Below are positions 38,620 to 48,338 of a stretch of 63,413 bases of DNA, in pieces. Numbering within the stretch: position 1 is the first letter of the stretch; every line of letters begins with the position of its first letter. The notes below the pieces were generated by a model. The model was not told the origin of the DNA, ran no database searches, and was given only the letters and a program-made list of their open reading frames with translations. This DNA comes from an uncultured Sphingomonadales bacterium (lineage in GTDB: Bacteria > Pseudomonadota > Alphaproteobacteria > Sphingomonadales > Sphingomonadaceae): contig CAIPUN010000154.1 in the NCBI GenBank assembly GCA_903868245.1, forward strand, positions 1 to 63,413, written 5' to 3'. The position numbers were made by a program, and so were the translations under genes.

Positions 38620-39797
38620 TCTCGGTTGCAGAAGCGCAGGCCAGATTACTGGCTTTGGCCTCTCCTTTACCCCCTGTTGAACGCGAATTAATGCAGGCCG
38701 TGCGGCATTATTTGCACGCACCGTTGACTGCCATGCGCACACAACCAGCGGCCGATCTGTCCGCCATGGATGGATATGCCATCGCCGTGGAAAATTTTCC
38801 CGGTCCATTGCGCGTAATTGGTGAAAGCGCCGCGGGGCACCCCTTTGCTGGCGCGTTGCAAAAGGGCGAGGCTGTCCGCATTTTTACCGGCGCACATGTG
38901 CCCCAAAATGCGGATAGCGTTCTCATACAAGAAAATGCCTTGCGTGACGGTGATGTTTTACGCGCTACGGTTGACCGCGCGCCTACGCTCGGCGCAAATA
39001 TCCGGCGCCTCGGAAGTGATTTTCAGGTCGGCAATACCGTTCTACCAAAGGGCACATATTTGGACGCAGGGGCCATTGCCGTAGCCGCGATGGCGGGGCA
39101 TGCCAGTCTTCATGTAGGCGGCGTACCACGCATTGCGATTGCCGCCACTGGCGACGAATTGGTTCCCGCTGGTGCAGCCGCTGGTCCAGCCCAAATCCCC
39201 TGCTCCAACAGCCCTATGTTACAAGCTATGCTGGTGGGTCTTCCCTGCGATGTCCATGACGCAGGTATCTTGCGCGATGATTTGGCCGCGCTTGAGACCA
39301 GCCTGCTGGCTCTGTCCGAGAAAGCGGATATCATCGTCACAACAGGCGGCGCGTCGGTTGGCGATCATGATCTGGTGCAGACCGCGTTGTTGAACATCGG
39401 GGCGCAGATGGATTTCTGGAAAGTTGCGATGCGGCCCGGAAAACCTTTGATGGCTGGCAAGATTGGTAATGCGGTTGTCCTTGGCCTGCCCGGCAATCCA
39501 TCTTCTGCTTTCGTCACAGCATTTTTGTACCTGTTGCCGTTAATCCGTCACATGGCGGGCAGCATTTTGCCGCTTCCTGAATTGTTTGAGGCGGCGACCG
39601 CGACTAACTTACCAACAGGCGGAGATCGCGCCGAGTATTTGCGCGCGACGGTTGAAGGTGGGTATATCACCCCGCTTATGATGCAGGACAGCGGCCTAAC
39701 ACGCACTTTATCTCAAGCCAATGCGCTGCTCATTCAGCAGCCTCATGTCCCGCCAAGACCCAAAGGCTCAATGGTCCAATATATACGCCTGTCGTAG
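38616..39797 (+). CDS. moeA: Molybdopterin molybdenumtransferase
   Basis: 393-aa enzyme that inserts molybdenum into adenylylated molybdopterin. Motifs are [75 protein letters not shown] and [16 protein letters not shown]. The start ATG overlaps the moaC stop. It precedes lexA by 91 bases, and that gap holds the lexA promoter. Confidence 0.95.
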   Translation: MISVAEAQARLLALASPLPPVERELMQAVRHYLHAPLTAMRTQPAADLSAMDGYAIAVENFPGPLRVIGESAAGHPFAGALQKGEAVRIFTGAHVPQNADSVLIQENALRDGDVLRATVDRAPTLGANIRRLGSDFQVGNTVLPKGTYLDAGAIAVAAMAGHASLHVGGVPRIAIAATGDELVPAGAAAGPAQIPCSNSPMLQAMLVGLPCDVHDAGILRDDLAALETSLLALSEKADIIVTTGGASVGDHDLVQTALLNIGAQMDFWKVAMRPGKPLMAGKIGNAVVLGLPGNPSSAFVTAFLYLLPLIRHMAGSILPLPELFEAATATNLPTGGDRAEYLRATVEGGYITPLMMQDSGLTRTLSQANALLIQQPHVPPRPKGSMVQYIRLS

Positions 39798-39825
39798 AAT
39801 CTGGACACAAGATGTGCGATTGTTC

Positions 39826-39868
39826 TTGACTTAACCTGTTTTGTTCTCTAATCGTTCCATTCATGTTC
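39826..39868 (+). promoter_or_regulatory. lexA promoter with SOS boxes (GTTC-N7-GTTC-N7-GTTC)
   Basis: Three GTTC elements at 39843-39846, 39854-39857 and 39865-39868 are each separated by exactly 7 bases, matching the alphaproteobacterial LexA box GTTC-N7-GTTC with a third half-site. A -35-like TTGACT is at 39826-39831 and a -10 candidate overlaps the first box, so bound LexA would block its own promoter. Confidence 0.8.
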
Positions 39869-39888
39869 AACAGGATGGAACCCTGAAT

Positions 39889-40572
39889 ATGCTCACAGCG
39901 AAACAGCACGAACTGCTTCTATTCATTAACCAGCGACTGGATGAAAGCGGCATCTCTCCCTCTTTTGAGGAGATGAAAGCAGCGCTTGATCTGAAGAGTA
40001 AATCCGGGGTGCACCGTTTGATTGGTGCGTTGGAAGAACGCGGCTTCATTCGGCGGTTGGCCAACCGTGCGCGGGCGCTTGAAGTTATGAAAATGCCCGA
40101 AGGCGGGAACTTGGGTGGTAACAATGTGGCACGCTTTGCCCCTGCAAAGGAAACCAAGCCGCATATTCAGATTCCTGTTGCCGCCAATGACGTCATGGAA
40201 ATCCCACTCCATGGCAAGATTGCCGCTGGTGTGCCGATTGAGGCGCTTGAAGGTCAAAATTCATTGTCCGTGCCGATGGCATTGTTGGGTGCTGGAGAGC
40301 ATTATGCGCTTGAGGTGTCCGGTGACTCGATGATTGAGGCGGGAATATTGGATGGCGATTATGCCCTTATCCGTAAGGCAAATACCGCGCGCGATGGCGA
40401 AATTGTGGTGGCGTTGGTGCGCGGTGAGGAAGCAACGTTGAAATATCTGCGCCGTGAAGGTCAGCAGATCCGTCTTGATCCCGCCAATGGCAGTTATGAA
40501 CCGCAATATTATGCGCAGCACGAGGTTGAGGTGCAGGGTAAGCTGGCCGGACTGCTTCGCCGATATCATTGA
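39889..40572 (+). CDS. lexA: SOS-response repressor LexA
   Basis: 227-aa transcriptional repressor that self-cleaves when RecA is activated. The N-terminal winged helix carries [20 protein letters not shown]; the cleavage bond lies between A113 and G114 ([10 protein letters not shown]). The catalytic serine is S147 in SGDSMIEAG and the general-base lysine is K185 in [11 protein letters not shown] 39889 is chosen because [10 protein letters not shown] is the family start; in-frame codons upstream would place the operator inside the gene. Its stop overlaps the convergent comEC end by 7 bases. Confidence 0.97.
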   Translation: MLTAKQHELLLFINQRLDESGISPSFEEMKAALDLKSKSGVHRLIGALEERGFIRRLANRARALEVMKMPEGGNLGGNNVARFAPAKETKPHIQIPVAANDVMEIPLHGKIAAGVPIEALEGQNSLSVPMALLGAGEHYALEVSGDSMIEAGILDGDYALIRKANTARDGEIVVALVRGEEATLKYLRREGQQIRLDPANGSYEPQYYAQHEVEVQGKLAGLLRRYH

Positions 40573-42719
40573 CGGGATGTATCCGCCGCGCGCGCGGCAT
40601 GCGCAGCCTGAACCCAGGGTAAATGACGGCTATTTTCATTCGCGGTTACCACGCGTTGCGCGTCCAGATAAAAGGCCAGGCCGCCCGTTTGTTCAAGCAA
40701 TCGGCGGTCCGCCTTTATCCATTTTGGATTGCATGATTTCGGCAACCATCGGTCGCTGACGACGATATCGACACGTTTACATATTGCGGCCATTTCCATG
40801 GACGGTATTGGGTTACGTGTTCTAGTGGCAAGTAATGTCCATGAACGCTCCTCCCCCGTCAGGACAACCACGCAATTGTCGGCCGTACAGTGGACACCAG
40901 GCCAATCTTCAATCTGTGTCGCTTCTGTATCGCTTCCGGCTTTTTCAGAAATCATCCCCCGCATAAACTCCCCCGCCCTGCCGCGCAGCAATGCAACATC
41001 TCCATCTGTACTGACCAAAGCCAAATGCTTGCCATCGCCCGTCACCAAAATATCCGGACGTGGCGCCAGCAGCATTGCGATAATGCCAATCGCGCATATC
41101 GGAACACCTAAAAAGCGGACGCCAGTTTTCAGCAATCCAAATAACAACGCACCTATAACAAAGGCTCCAAAGGCCCATATCGGCATCGCAGGCATCATCG
41201 TGACCGCACCGGGCAGGCTACTGACAGCATGCGCGAGCGCCAATATCGCCACGATACCCTGCCCCGCCATCCACCAAAATGGTTGACCCAAGCCAACCAC
41301 GTCAAAAACCAGCGCTAACGCTTCCAACGGCATGATAATGAAGGTCGTCATCGGAATGGCCGCGACATTAGCCAAGGCCCCGTAAAGTCCGGCCTTATGG
41401 AAATGAAATAAGGCAATGGGGGTCAGGACAATCTCAATTGCAACACCCGTGATTATAAGCGACACCAACGCCCGTAAGGCCTTTTTGAAAAAGCTTTCGT
41501 CACGCCTTTCAGTAAAGCGTTTAACAACTGGCAGATCATGCATGATCACAATTGTCGCAACGGCGGCAAAACTGAGCTGAAAACTGGGGCCAGCCATCGC
41601 TTCGGGCCAGAATATCAGCACTGTTAACGCGCCAAAGGCCACTAATCGAAGCGTTAGCGCGTCCCGCCCTAAGGCCAGTGCAATCAAGATAAGGATAGCC
41701 GCGATGCAAGAACGAACCGTTGGCACTTCTGCTCCTGTGAACAACGTATAAGCAAGTGCACCCAAAGCTGCCGTTGCTGCGGCAACGACGGGAATGGATA
41801 TCCGCAGTGCCAGCCATGATGACAAAGACAAAAGGCGGCTGACGGCGATAAAAATGAAACCGACCACCGCCGTTACATGCAGGCCGCTAATCGATAAAAG
41901 ATGTGCCAAACCGCTGTCGCGCATAGCCTGTGCATCGGTGGGGCTGATATGCCCCTGATCACCGGTAGCCAGTGCTGCGCCTATTGCGCCGCTCCCTTGC
42001 GGCATGGATACCAATATATGTTCGGTCAATGCGGCGCGCTGCGTCGCAAACCTTGCGTCGCCATCAGCTTTTTGAAAAAGTTGCACCTCTCCCAAAGCCG
42101 TTCCTGTTGCACCAATCTGTTGAAACCACGCGCGTCTGGCAAAGTCATATCCGCCCGGCAAGCTGGGCCCAGCTGGTGGCAGCAGACGCGCGCGCAACCG
42201 AATTATCGCACCAGGTTGAAAATCGTCTTGATATTGTTCCGGCGACAGGTTCACACGCACAAAAGGTGGCAAGTCCGAACTGCTGCCTGTCGCGAGCCTT
42301 AGCCGATAGACATTACGCGCAGAGATATTTTCGACAGCTTCAATCTGTCCATAAAACTCCCCAATCCATATTTTTCCTAAAACTGGTTGGGCGACGGTTG
42401 CTGACCGGAAGGCAATCACGGAAAAGCCTATCAATATTGTGATTGCAGCCATGCGGGCCAATTGTCGCAACAGGCTAAATGGCGGTGCCAAGTTCCCGAA
42501 AAACATCAAGGAAGCGCATGCCATGGCCAATCCGGCCCAAGCAGAGGTGCCAAAAAACTGCCAGAATGCGACGCCGAATCCGATACCAACGGGAAGCCAT
42601 AAGGGTGTTTGATTGCGTTCGCGGTCAAGCCAGTTTTCGATAACCACAAACAACGTTCTTCGCGTAGTTAACCGGGCATCTTTGCCCGCGGTCAATCTGC
42701 AAAATTCCTGTTCCACCAC
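40566..42719 (-). CDS. comEC: ComEC/Rec2-type membrane channel protein
   Basis: 717-aa integral membrane protein of the DNA-uptake channel family. Order: N-terminal helices, an OB/DUF4131-type domain (about 100-210), a Competence domain with many helices (about 240-550, including [16 protein letters not shown]), and a C-terminal soluble domain (about 560-717). That last domain is related in position to the metallo-beta-lactamase domain of full ComEC but shows no HxHxDH motif, so hydrolase activity is doubtful. GTG or ATG start near 42719; the N-terminal 20 residues are uncertain. It is convergent with lexA. Confidence 0.88.
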   Translation of the reverse strand: MVEQEFCRLTAGKDARLTTRRTLFVVIENWLDRERNQTPLWLPVGIGFGVAFWQFFGTSAWAGLAMACASLMFFGNLAPPFSLLRQLARMAAITILIGFSVIAFRSATVAQPVLGKIWIGEFYGQIEAVENISARNVYRLRLATGSSSDLPPFVRVNLSPEQYQDDFQPGAIIRLRARLLPPAGPSLPGGYDFARRAWFQQIGATGTALGEVQLFQKADGDARFATQRAALTEHILVSMPQGSGAIGAALATGDQGHISPTDAQAMRDSGLAHLLSISGLHVTAVVGFIFIAVSRLLSLSSWLALRISIPVVAAATAALGALAYTLFTGAEVPTVRSCIAAILILIALALGRDALTLRLVAFGALTVLIFWPEAMAGPSFQLSFAAVATIVIMHDLPVVKRFTERRDESFFKKALRALVSLIITGVAIEIVLTPIALFHFHKAGLYGALANVAAIPMTTFIIMPLEALALVFDVVGLGQPFWWMAGQGIVAILALAHAVSSLPGAVTMMPAMPIWAFGAFVIGALLFGLLKTGVRFLGVPICAIGIIAMLLAPRPDILVTGDGKHLALVSTDGDVALLRGRAGEFMRGMISEKAGSDTEATQIEDWPGVHCTADNCVVVLTGEERSWTLLATRTRNPIPSMEMAAICKRVDIVVSDRWLPKSCNPKWIKADRRLLEQTGGLAFYLDAQRVVTANENSRHLPWVQAAHAARAADTSRQ

Positions 42720-42968
42720 AGATATTTAGCACCATCAGGCGAAAGAACAATCTATCCACGAAGAAGAAGCTATTGTTTGCCTTGACGCCCGTCAAATTTC
42801 CTATCATTGGGCTAGGCAACGACATAGCCATTTTCTCCCCATGAAATAGTGGCACTTAAAGGGCCTTAGATTGTCGTCACGGGCGTCTCCCGCGTACCGT
42901 ATTATTTAAAGAACATGCCTTTCTAAAGGGCAGCCCGGTAAATTGCTTAGTAGATTTGGAGTTTGAAA

Positions 42969-44255
42969 ATGGCCGATAAAAACGCAACGCTCACCGTTGG
43001 CGACAACAGCTATGACTTGCCCATCATGCAGGGTTCAGAAGGCCCTGACGTGATCGACATCCGCAAGCTCTATGCGGCCTCAGACCATTTCACCTTTGAT
43101 CCTGGCTTCACCTCGACTGCAAGTTGTGAGTCAGCCCTGACGTTTATTGACGGCGACAAAGGCATCCTTCTGCATCGCGGATACTCGATCGAAGAGCTCT
43201 CAGAGCAGTCTAGCTTTATGGAAGTGTCCTATCTGCTGCTGAACGGCGAACTGCCGAACAAAGAGCAACTCGACAATTTCAGCCACACAATCTCGCGGCA
43301 CACCATGTTGCATGAGCAATTGGCAACTTTTTACCGTGGCTTCCGCCGCGACGCGCACCCCATGGCCATCATGTGCGGTGTGGTCGGTGCGCTTTCGGCC
43401 TTTTACCACGACTCGACCGACATCAGCGACCCAACCCATCGGATGATTTCAAGTCATCGCTTGATCGCAAAGATGCCGACAATTGCCGCCATGGCGTATA
43501 AATATTCGGTTGGTCAGCCATTTGTTTATCCTGACAACAACTTGTCTTACACTGGCAATTTCCTGCGTATGACCTTTGGTGTTCCAGCAGAAAAATATGT
43601 CGTAAATCCTGTCATTGAACGCGCAATGGACCGGATATTCATCCTCCATGCTGACCATGAACAGAACGCTTCTACGTCGACCGTCCGTCTAGCCGGTTCG
43701 TCAGGTGCCAATCCCTTCGCATGCATCGCTGCAGGTATAGCGTGTCTTTGGGGCCCTGCCCATGGCGGTGCAAACGAAGCGGCATTGAACATGCTGCGCG
43801 AGATTGGCACGCCTGATCGCATCCCGCATTATATTGAGCGGGCGAAGGACAAAAATGACCCATTCCGCTTAATGGGTTTTGGACATCGCGTTTACAAAAA
43901 TTATGACCCGCGCGCTTCGGTCATGCAACAGACCGTGCGTGAGGTTCTTGCCGAACTGAATATCAGCGATCCTATTTTCGACGTTGCGATGCAGTTGGAA
44001 GAAATGGCGTTGAATGACCCCTATTTCATCGAAAAGAAGCTGTTCCCGAACGTAGATTTCTATTCCGGCATCATCCTGTCGGCCGTTGGTTTCCCTACGG
44101 AAATGTTCACCGTGTTGTTTGCGCTATCGCGGACCGTGGGTTGGGTTGCACAGTGGAACGAAATGATTTCGGATCCAGCACAGAAAATTGGTCGCCCGCG
44201 ACAATTGTATACCGGACCAAATCATCGTCCTTATCCAAGCTTAGACGCGCGCTAA
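42969..44255 (+). CDS. gltA: Citrate synthase (type II)
   Basis: 428-aa hexameric-type citrate synthase that condenses oxaloacetate with acetyl-CoA. Active-site regions are [34 protein letters not shown] and [17 protein letters not shown]. The N-terminal small domain ([21 protein letters not shown]) is typical of proteobacterial GltA. ATG 42969 has TTGGAG at 42955-42960; a TTG at 42963 is rejected. A 249-base gap separates it from the divergent comEC and should hold its promoter, but I see no convincing -35/-10 pair. Confidence 0.97.
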   Translation: MADKNATLTVGDNSYDLPIMQGSEGPDVIDIRKLYAASDHFTFDPGFTSTASCESALTFIDGDKGILLHRGYSIEELSEQSSFMEVSYLLLNGELPNKEQLDNFSHTISRHTMLHEQLATFYRGFRRDAHPMAIMCGVVGALSAFYHDSTDISDPTHRMISSHRLIAKMPTIAAMAYKYSVGQPFVYPDNNLSYTGNFLRMTFGVPAEKYVVNPVIERAMDRIFILHADHEQNASTSTVRLAGSSGANPFACIAAGIACLWGPAHGGANEAALNMLREIGTPDRIPHYIERAKDKNDPFRLMGFGHRVYKNYDPRASVMQQTVREVLAELNISDPIFDVAMQLEEMALNDPYFIEKKLFPNVDFYSGIILSAVGFPTEMFTVLFALSRTVGWVAQWNEMISDPAQKIGRPRQLYTGPNHRPYPSLDAR

Positions 44256-44342
44256 AATTTAGTGGAAGGCGGGGCGTAAAGATTGCGCCTTCGTCTTCTA
44301 CAAACAAATATGGCTTGATAGGGTGTTAATTACGCTTTCAAT

Positions 44343-45566
44343 TTAGTTGGACTCTTGGCCTTCGGCATGACGCTGCATGCTTGCGATAATCAGGACGCTC
44401 AACTGCAATACCATCAGCCATTGTAACGCCGCCGTTATCCCAACGGTCGCGGCCCCAATGATAGCAAGTAACGCTAAAGAGGCGGGTGAATGCAACACTT
44501 GTTTCGCCCAGCCAGTAATGGCCATTTTGTCGGCCAGATAAGCGAGCGAAGCCACGGCAAACGCCGCAAATAGGCCATTGTCATTATAAGACGTCGCCAC
44601 ATAAACGCAGCTGAACATGGCCAATATGATCAGTGCCCATGTGATAACAGACAGGCTTTGTACGTTGTCACTACCATCTGGATCATCTGTAACCGCCAAA
44701 CGTAGCGCGTTCGCCGCGATGGATAACAATGCCGCAACACAAGCGGCTGTGGCAAAGTTTCCAAAGCCCAATGCAACGGCCGCTAACGCTATAACAGCGC
44801 TTGCAAATTTGGTCGCAGTTACCGCTGCCGGGCTTTGCCAGATAAGCGGAACAATAAGGGAAAGGATAGGCCCGAACACATAAACCTCAACATACCCTGC
44901 CCTGTTCGCCACACGACGCCGTAGTATCTGGCGATTGAGTTCCGAAAAATCCTGCGCGCCCGTCAGGACGGTCAGCGTGCCATTTTGAACATGCTGTTGC
45001 GACAGGGGACGGAACGGAACTTTTGCGAGCAAGGCCTGCCGTAGCAGCGATGACATAATGCTCCAATCTTCTGGCAGATCACGCAGCATAGCAATAGCAT
45101 CATATCCAACAACCGAGACACCTGCCCATCGTGTATTGATATCTATACGCTCAAACGCGCGATTTTCGTCTCGGCCATCGATTGTTGCGATGAAATTCTC
45201 GCTGGATTTCAGAAGCGTTTCAATCAAAGCCAGCTGCACATATAACTGCCCGGATTGCACCCATATGCGGTCATCGACATCTATGTGGTGAAGGATATCC
45301 GCGCCCGTTTGGACAAAATCGACTGTCAGTTTACGCAAACGGCAACGGTCGGCCAGCGCGATTAACGAACCGTCGATATTTTCCACTTCAATCAGAAACT
45401 GTTGGATCCCGGCACGCGCAAGCATCATTATCTGATATTCAATCAAGGACAGACCGGCCAAGTCGGGACGCCCGACACCTTTTGACGCATCCTGTTCAAT
45501 ATCATCATTGCCCGCGACCGAGAGCAACGCGATTGTAGGTAAGTTCGGATTTCGAACGGAGAGCAT
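44343..45566 (-). CDS. Membrane protein with nucleotidyltransferase-like N-terminal region
   Basis: 407-aa protein of uncertain function. Residues about 1-210 form a soluble region that recalls sugar-phosphate nucleotidyltransferases (GRPDLAGLSLIEYQIMMLARAGI, VENIDGSLIALADRCRL), but the glycine-rich NTP-binding start is degenerate. Residues about 228-395 form about six hydrophobic segments and lack the D-x2-D-G-x2-A-R motif of CDP-alcohol phosphotransferases. It resembles the layout of inositol-phosphate cytidylyltransferase/phosphotransferase fusions without their active sites. The ATG at 45566 is chosen on family-like start; upstream codons to 46022 overlap the divergent gene. Divergent from the coiled-coil gene at 45.8 kb. 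Confidence 0.5.
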   Translation of the reverse strand: MLSVRNPNLPTIALLSVAGNDDIEQDASKGVGRPDLAGLSLIEYQIMMLARAGIQQFLIEVENIDGSLIALADRCRLRKLTVDFVQTGADILHHIDVDDRIWVQSGQLYVQLALIETLLKSSENFIATIDGRDENRAFERIDINTRWAGVSVVGYDAIAMLRDLPEDWSIMSSLLRQALLAKVPFRPLSQQHVQNGTLTVLTGAQDFSELNRQILRRRVANRAGYVEVYVFGPILSLIVPLIWQSPAAVTATKFASAVIALAAVALGFGNFATAACVAALLSIAANALRLAVTDDPDGSDNVQSLSVITWALIILAMFSCVYVATSYNDNGLFAAFAVASLAYLADKMAITGWAKQVLHSPASLALLAIIGAATVGITAALQWLMVLQLSVLIIASMQRHAEGQESN

Positions 45567-45770
45567 GTTCCCGATATGAATGTTAAGACCGTTTTGCCAA
45601 CAGAAATATGAGATACCTGCCAATACACAGGCGCTAAAGTGTTCAATTTCGTTAATCGCTTTGTGATCTCCGGGGCAAAATACGCCTGAGGTGACCATCA
45701 TTTCATTTCCGGTTCCGCAATATGATAAGTTTGCGTTTCTCTCGCCGAATAATGTGTTAAATGGGACTTT

Positions 45771-48056
45771 ATGACTACACGCTCCAAAATCGTCGGCCTG
45801 AACCGCGAAATCACTGAAACCGATCCAGAAACGGCTGTACCGCCTGTCAGCAGCCATGCGGAAGGCGCCGACGAAGATGATTACGCAGCGGAAAATTATG
45901 ATATTTCCGACGAAGCGCTGCACCGCATGGGTACTGGGCGTTATCTTTCCCCTGCGCTGTTGTTGATCGCGTTTGCAGCATGGTCGACATTTTTTGGCAT
46001 GACTTATTGGTCTGAAGCGCAATTCAGCATGACCAATGATCGGATAGTCACCCTGATTGTGACATGGGTCATTCCTGCGCTTTTAATTGCGGTGCTGTGG
46101 TTGCTTTCCATGCGCAATAGTAGCCGAGAGGCCGTGCGTTTTGGCAAGGTCGCGAGAATGTTGCGGGCCGAGAGCGATGCGCTTGCAATCCGGATGCGGA
46201 CGGTGAACGAAGAAATATCGCTCGCACGTCAATTTCTATCGCAAAATGCGCGCGAACTGGAAACATTAGGACGCCAGTCTTCAAAAAATCTCGTGGATTC
46301 CGCACAGATGCTGTCGGCGGCTCTTGCCGATAGCGATGAAAAGGCAAAGACACTGGAATCGGTGAGCAACGCCGCCAATATAAATTTGGAACAGCTCCGC
46401 AAGCATTTGCCTGTTGTGACCAGCGCCGCGAAAGATGTTAGTAACCAGATTGGAAGCGCTGGCAATGATGCGCAGGTTCAGATTAAGGCGCTGATTGCAG
46501 CCCTTGAACGCGTAAGTGAAGCAGGCAAGTCGGTAAGCGAATATGTCGAAAATGTTGAAACGCGCGCTGATGCCTTGTCCGTCCGGCTCGAGCAGTCGTT
46601 GGGCAACAGTGTGCAGCTGCTTGACGACAAAAGCGCCGACGCACTTGACCGGAGCACTGAAATGGTCACGCTCATGGACAAGGCCGCGCAGACAATTTCC
46701 AATGGCATCGCCCAGTCATCAACCGATATCGATGCGCTCATTACCCGCAGCAACGCGAAGATCCTGTCTAACCTTGCCGATTTACGTCGGGCCTTGGGTA
46801 ATATTGAAGCGCAATCCAGTCAGGAAGAAGCGCGCATTCAGGCTATGATTGCGAATATTAGCACGCATATTCAGAGCAGTGCAGCGCAGATTTCAGAGAT
46901 TGACCGCGCAGCCAGCGATCAAACGGCAAAACTCGCCCTTGCGGTGTCAGCCTTGGGCGACAGCACGCGTTCAGTAGGAAGCGCACTTTCCGATAACCAA
47001 TTAACCACCGCTAACTTACTGGATCAATCGGAGCTATTAATTAGCTCGCTCAGCACGGCAAATCTAGAGATTGGCCATAAGATTCCTGCCGCCATGGACA
47101 GCGTAAACGCGCGCATGACACAGGGCATAGAGCAAGTGAACGCGGCGCTGGCCGCCGCAGAATCGCTCAACAATATCAGCGACGGAACGCTGGAAAAGCT
47201 TAACAACATTGAGCAAGTAATCGCCGCACAACATGACGCAGTTGGCGCGCTAATGGCCGAGAGCGATGCACATTTTGCTGCACGTCATGAGCAAGCGGAC
47301 GCCCTTGGCGCTGCGCTGAAACAGACGCAGGCTTTACTGCGGGATATGTCAGATGAGGCAAATGGCAGTTTGGTTACATCTTTGCTTCGTGTGCGTGAAA
47401 CAACGCGCGCTGCAGCAGAAAACAGCCGCAAGATCCTCGACGAGGAACTGGCGCATATCGCCGATCAATTGACCGAACAAAACCGCGTCGCATTGGCCAA
47501 TGCGTTGGACGCGCAGGTCGCATCCATGAATGAAGCGGTGCAAGAAGCGATCTCGCGTAATATCGAACTGTCGGAAACAGCATCTTCCTTAGTCGCCAAG
47601 CAACTCGGTGAGCTCAACGAAATGACGACGACCCTTGAGAGCCGTATTGCAGATACCGTCAACAGTTTTGAATCTGTGCAGGATGAGAGCTTTGCGCGCC
47701 GCATGGTGGTTTTGACCGAATCTTTGAACTCCACCGCTATCGACGTTACCAAAATACTGTCCAACGACGTGACCGACACCGCTTGGGCAGCTTATTTAAA
47801 GGGCGATCGGGGCGTGTTTACCCGTCGCGCCGTGCGCTTGCTGGATTCACGTGAAGCAAAGATTATTGCCAAGCATTATGGTGATGACAGCGCGTTCCGC
47901 GAACATGTAAACCGTTACGTGCATGATTTCGAAGGTATCATGCGCCTGTTGCTCAGCACGCGCGACGGCAACGCCATTGGCGTTACCTTGCTATCGTCCG
48001 ACATTGGCAAGCTTTACGTCGCGCTAGCGCAGGCCATTGAGCGGCTGCGTAAATAA
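45771..48056 (+). CDS. TipN-like polarity protein: two membrane helices plus long coiled coil
   Basis: 761-aa protein. After an acidic N-terminal tail (about 1-55) come two transmembrane helices (59-77 and 93-112), then about 500 residues of alpha-helical heptad repeats (about 125-650) low in glycine, proline and aromatic residues. A C-terminal globular domain (about 655-761) contains TAWAAYLKGDRGVFTRRAV and VNRYVHDFEGIMRLLL. This layout matches Caulobacter TipN, which marks the new cell pole, and is often annotated only as hypothetical or ATPase in sphingomonads (from memory). No Walker motifs are visible, so it is not an ATPase. The gene ends 9 bases before the convergent DUF1467 stop. Confidence 0.6.
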   Translation: MTTRSKIVGLNREITETDPETAVPPVSSHAEGADEDDYAAENYDISDEALHRMGTGRYLSPALLLIAFAAWSTFFGMTYWSEAQFSMTNDRIVTLIVTWVIPALLIAVLWLLSMRNSSREAVRFGKVARMLRAESDALAIRMRTVNEEISLARQFLSQNARELETLGRQSSKNLVDSAQMLSAALADSDEKAKTLESVSNAANINLEQLRKHLPVVTSAAKDVSNQIGSAGNDAQVQIKALIAALERVSEAGKSVSEYVENVETRADALSVRLEQSLGNSVQLLDDKSADALDRSTEMVTLMDKAAQTISNGIAQSSTDIDALITRSNAKILSNLADLRRALGNIEAQSSQEEARIQAMIANISTHIQSSAAQISEIDRAASDQTAKLALAVSALGDSTRSVGSALSDNQLTTANLLDQSELLISSLSTANLEIGHKIPAAMDSVNARMTQGIEQVNAALAAAESLNNISDGTLEKLNNIEQVIAAQHDAVGALMAESDAHFAARHEQADALGAALKQTQALLRDMSDEANGSLVTSLLRVRETTRAAAENSRKILDEELAHIADQLTEQNRVALANALDAQVASMNEAVQEAISRNIELSETASSLVAKQLGELNEMTTTLESRIADTVNSFESVQDESFARRMVVLTESLNSTAIDVTKILSNDVTDTAWAAYLKGDRGVFTRRAVRLLDSREAKIIAKHYGDDSAFREHVNRYVHDFEGIMRLLLSTRDGNAIGVTLLSSDIGKLYVALAQAIERLRK

Positions 48057-48065
48057 GCCATGGAA

Positions 48066-48338
48066 TTAAACGGGCGGGTTAAACAGCCCGTCAAAGCTGT
48101 GCCGCGTTATCCAGCCATTAACGTAATTGGCATAATATAAAGCGAACAAGGCTGCAGAGAGCATTGTCGTTCTCAGCAAAATCTTCCGTGGTTGAAAATT
48201 ACCTGGCGCGCTATCCGCCTGGCCAGGTGTCTTTGGAAGGCCGAGTTCGTCATGCGTGCGCACGCCGATGGGCAAGATAACGAATGCCGTCATCACCCAA
48301 AACAGCAAATAAATGGCAATAATCGAGGTCCAGGTCAT
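48066..48338 (-). CDS. DUF1467 family small membrane protein
   Basis: 90-aa protein with two hydrophobic helices (about 4-24 and 53-72), an intervening loop with ILPIGVRTHDELG and a short tail. The N-terminal FWVMTAFVILPIGVRT motif marks DUF1467, a family in alphaproteobacteria usually found near rnj. Function unknown. Its ATG overlaps the rnj stop (ATGA), so it is translated with RNase J. Confidence 0.85.
   Translation of the reverse strand: MTWTSIIAIYLLFWVMTAFVILPIGVRTHDELGLPKTPGQADSAPGNFQPRKILLRTTMLSAALFALYYANYVNGWITRHSFDGLFNPPV

Noticed and set aside
42720-42968. Small ORF or RNA in the comEC-gltA gap
   Set aside because: No ribosome site with a plausible frame, no hairpin with a T-run; best read as the two promoters.
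45567-46022. N-terminal extension of the nucleotidyltransferase-like protein by 152 residues
   Set aside because: It would overlap the divergent coiled-coil gene by 252 bases and is rich in cysteine and low-complexity residues; the family-like start is at 45566.
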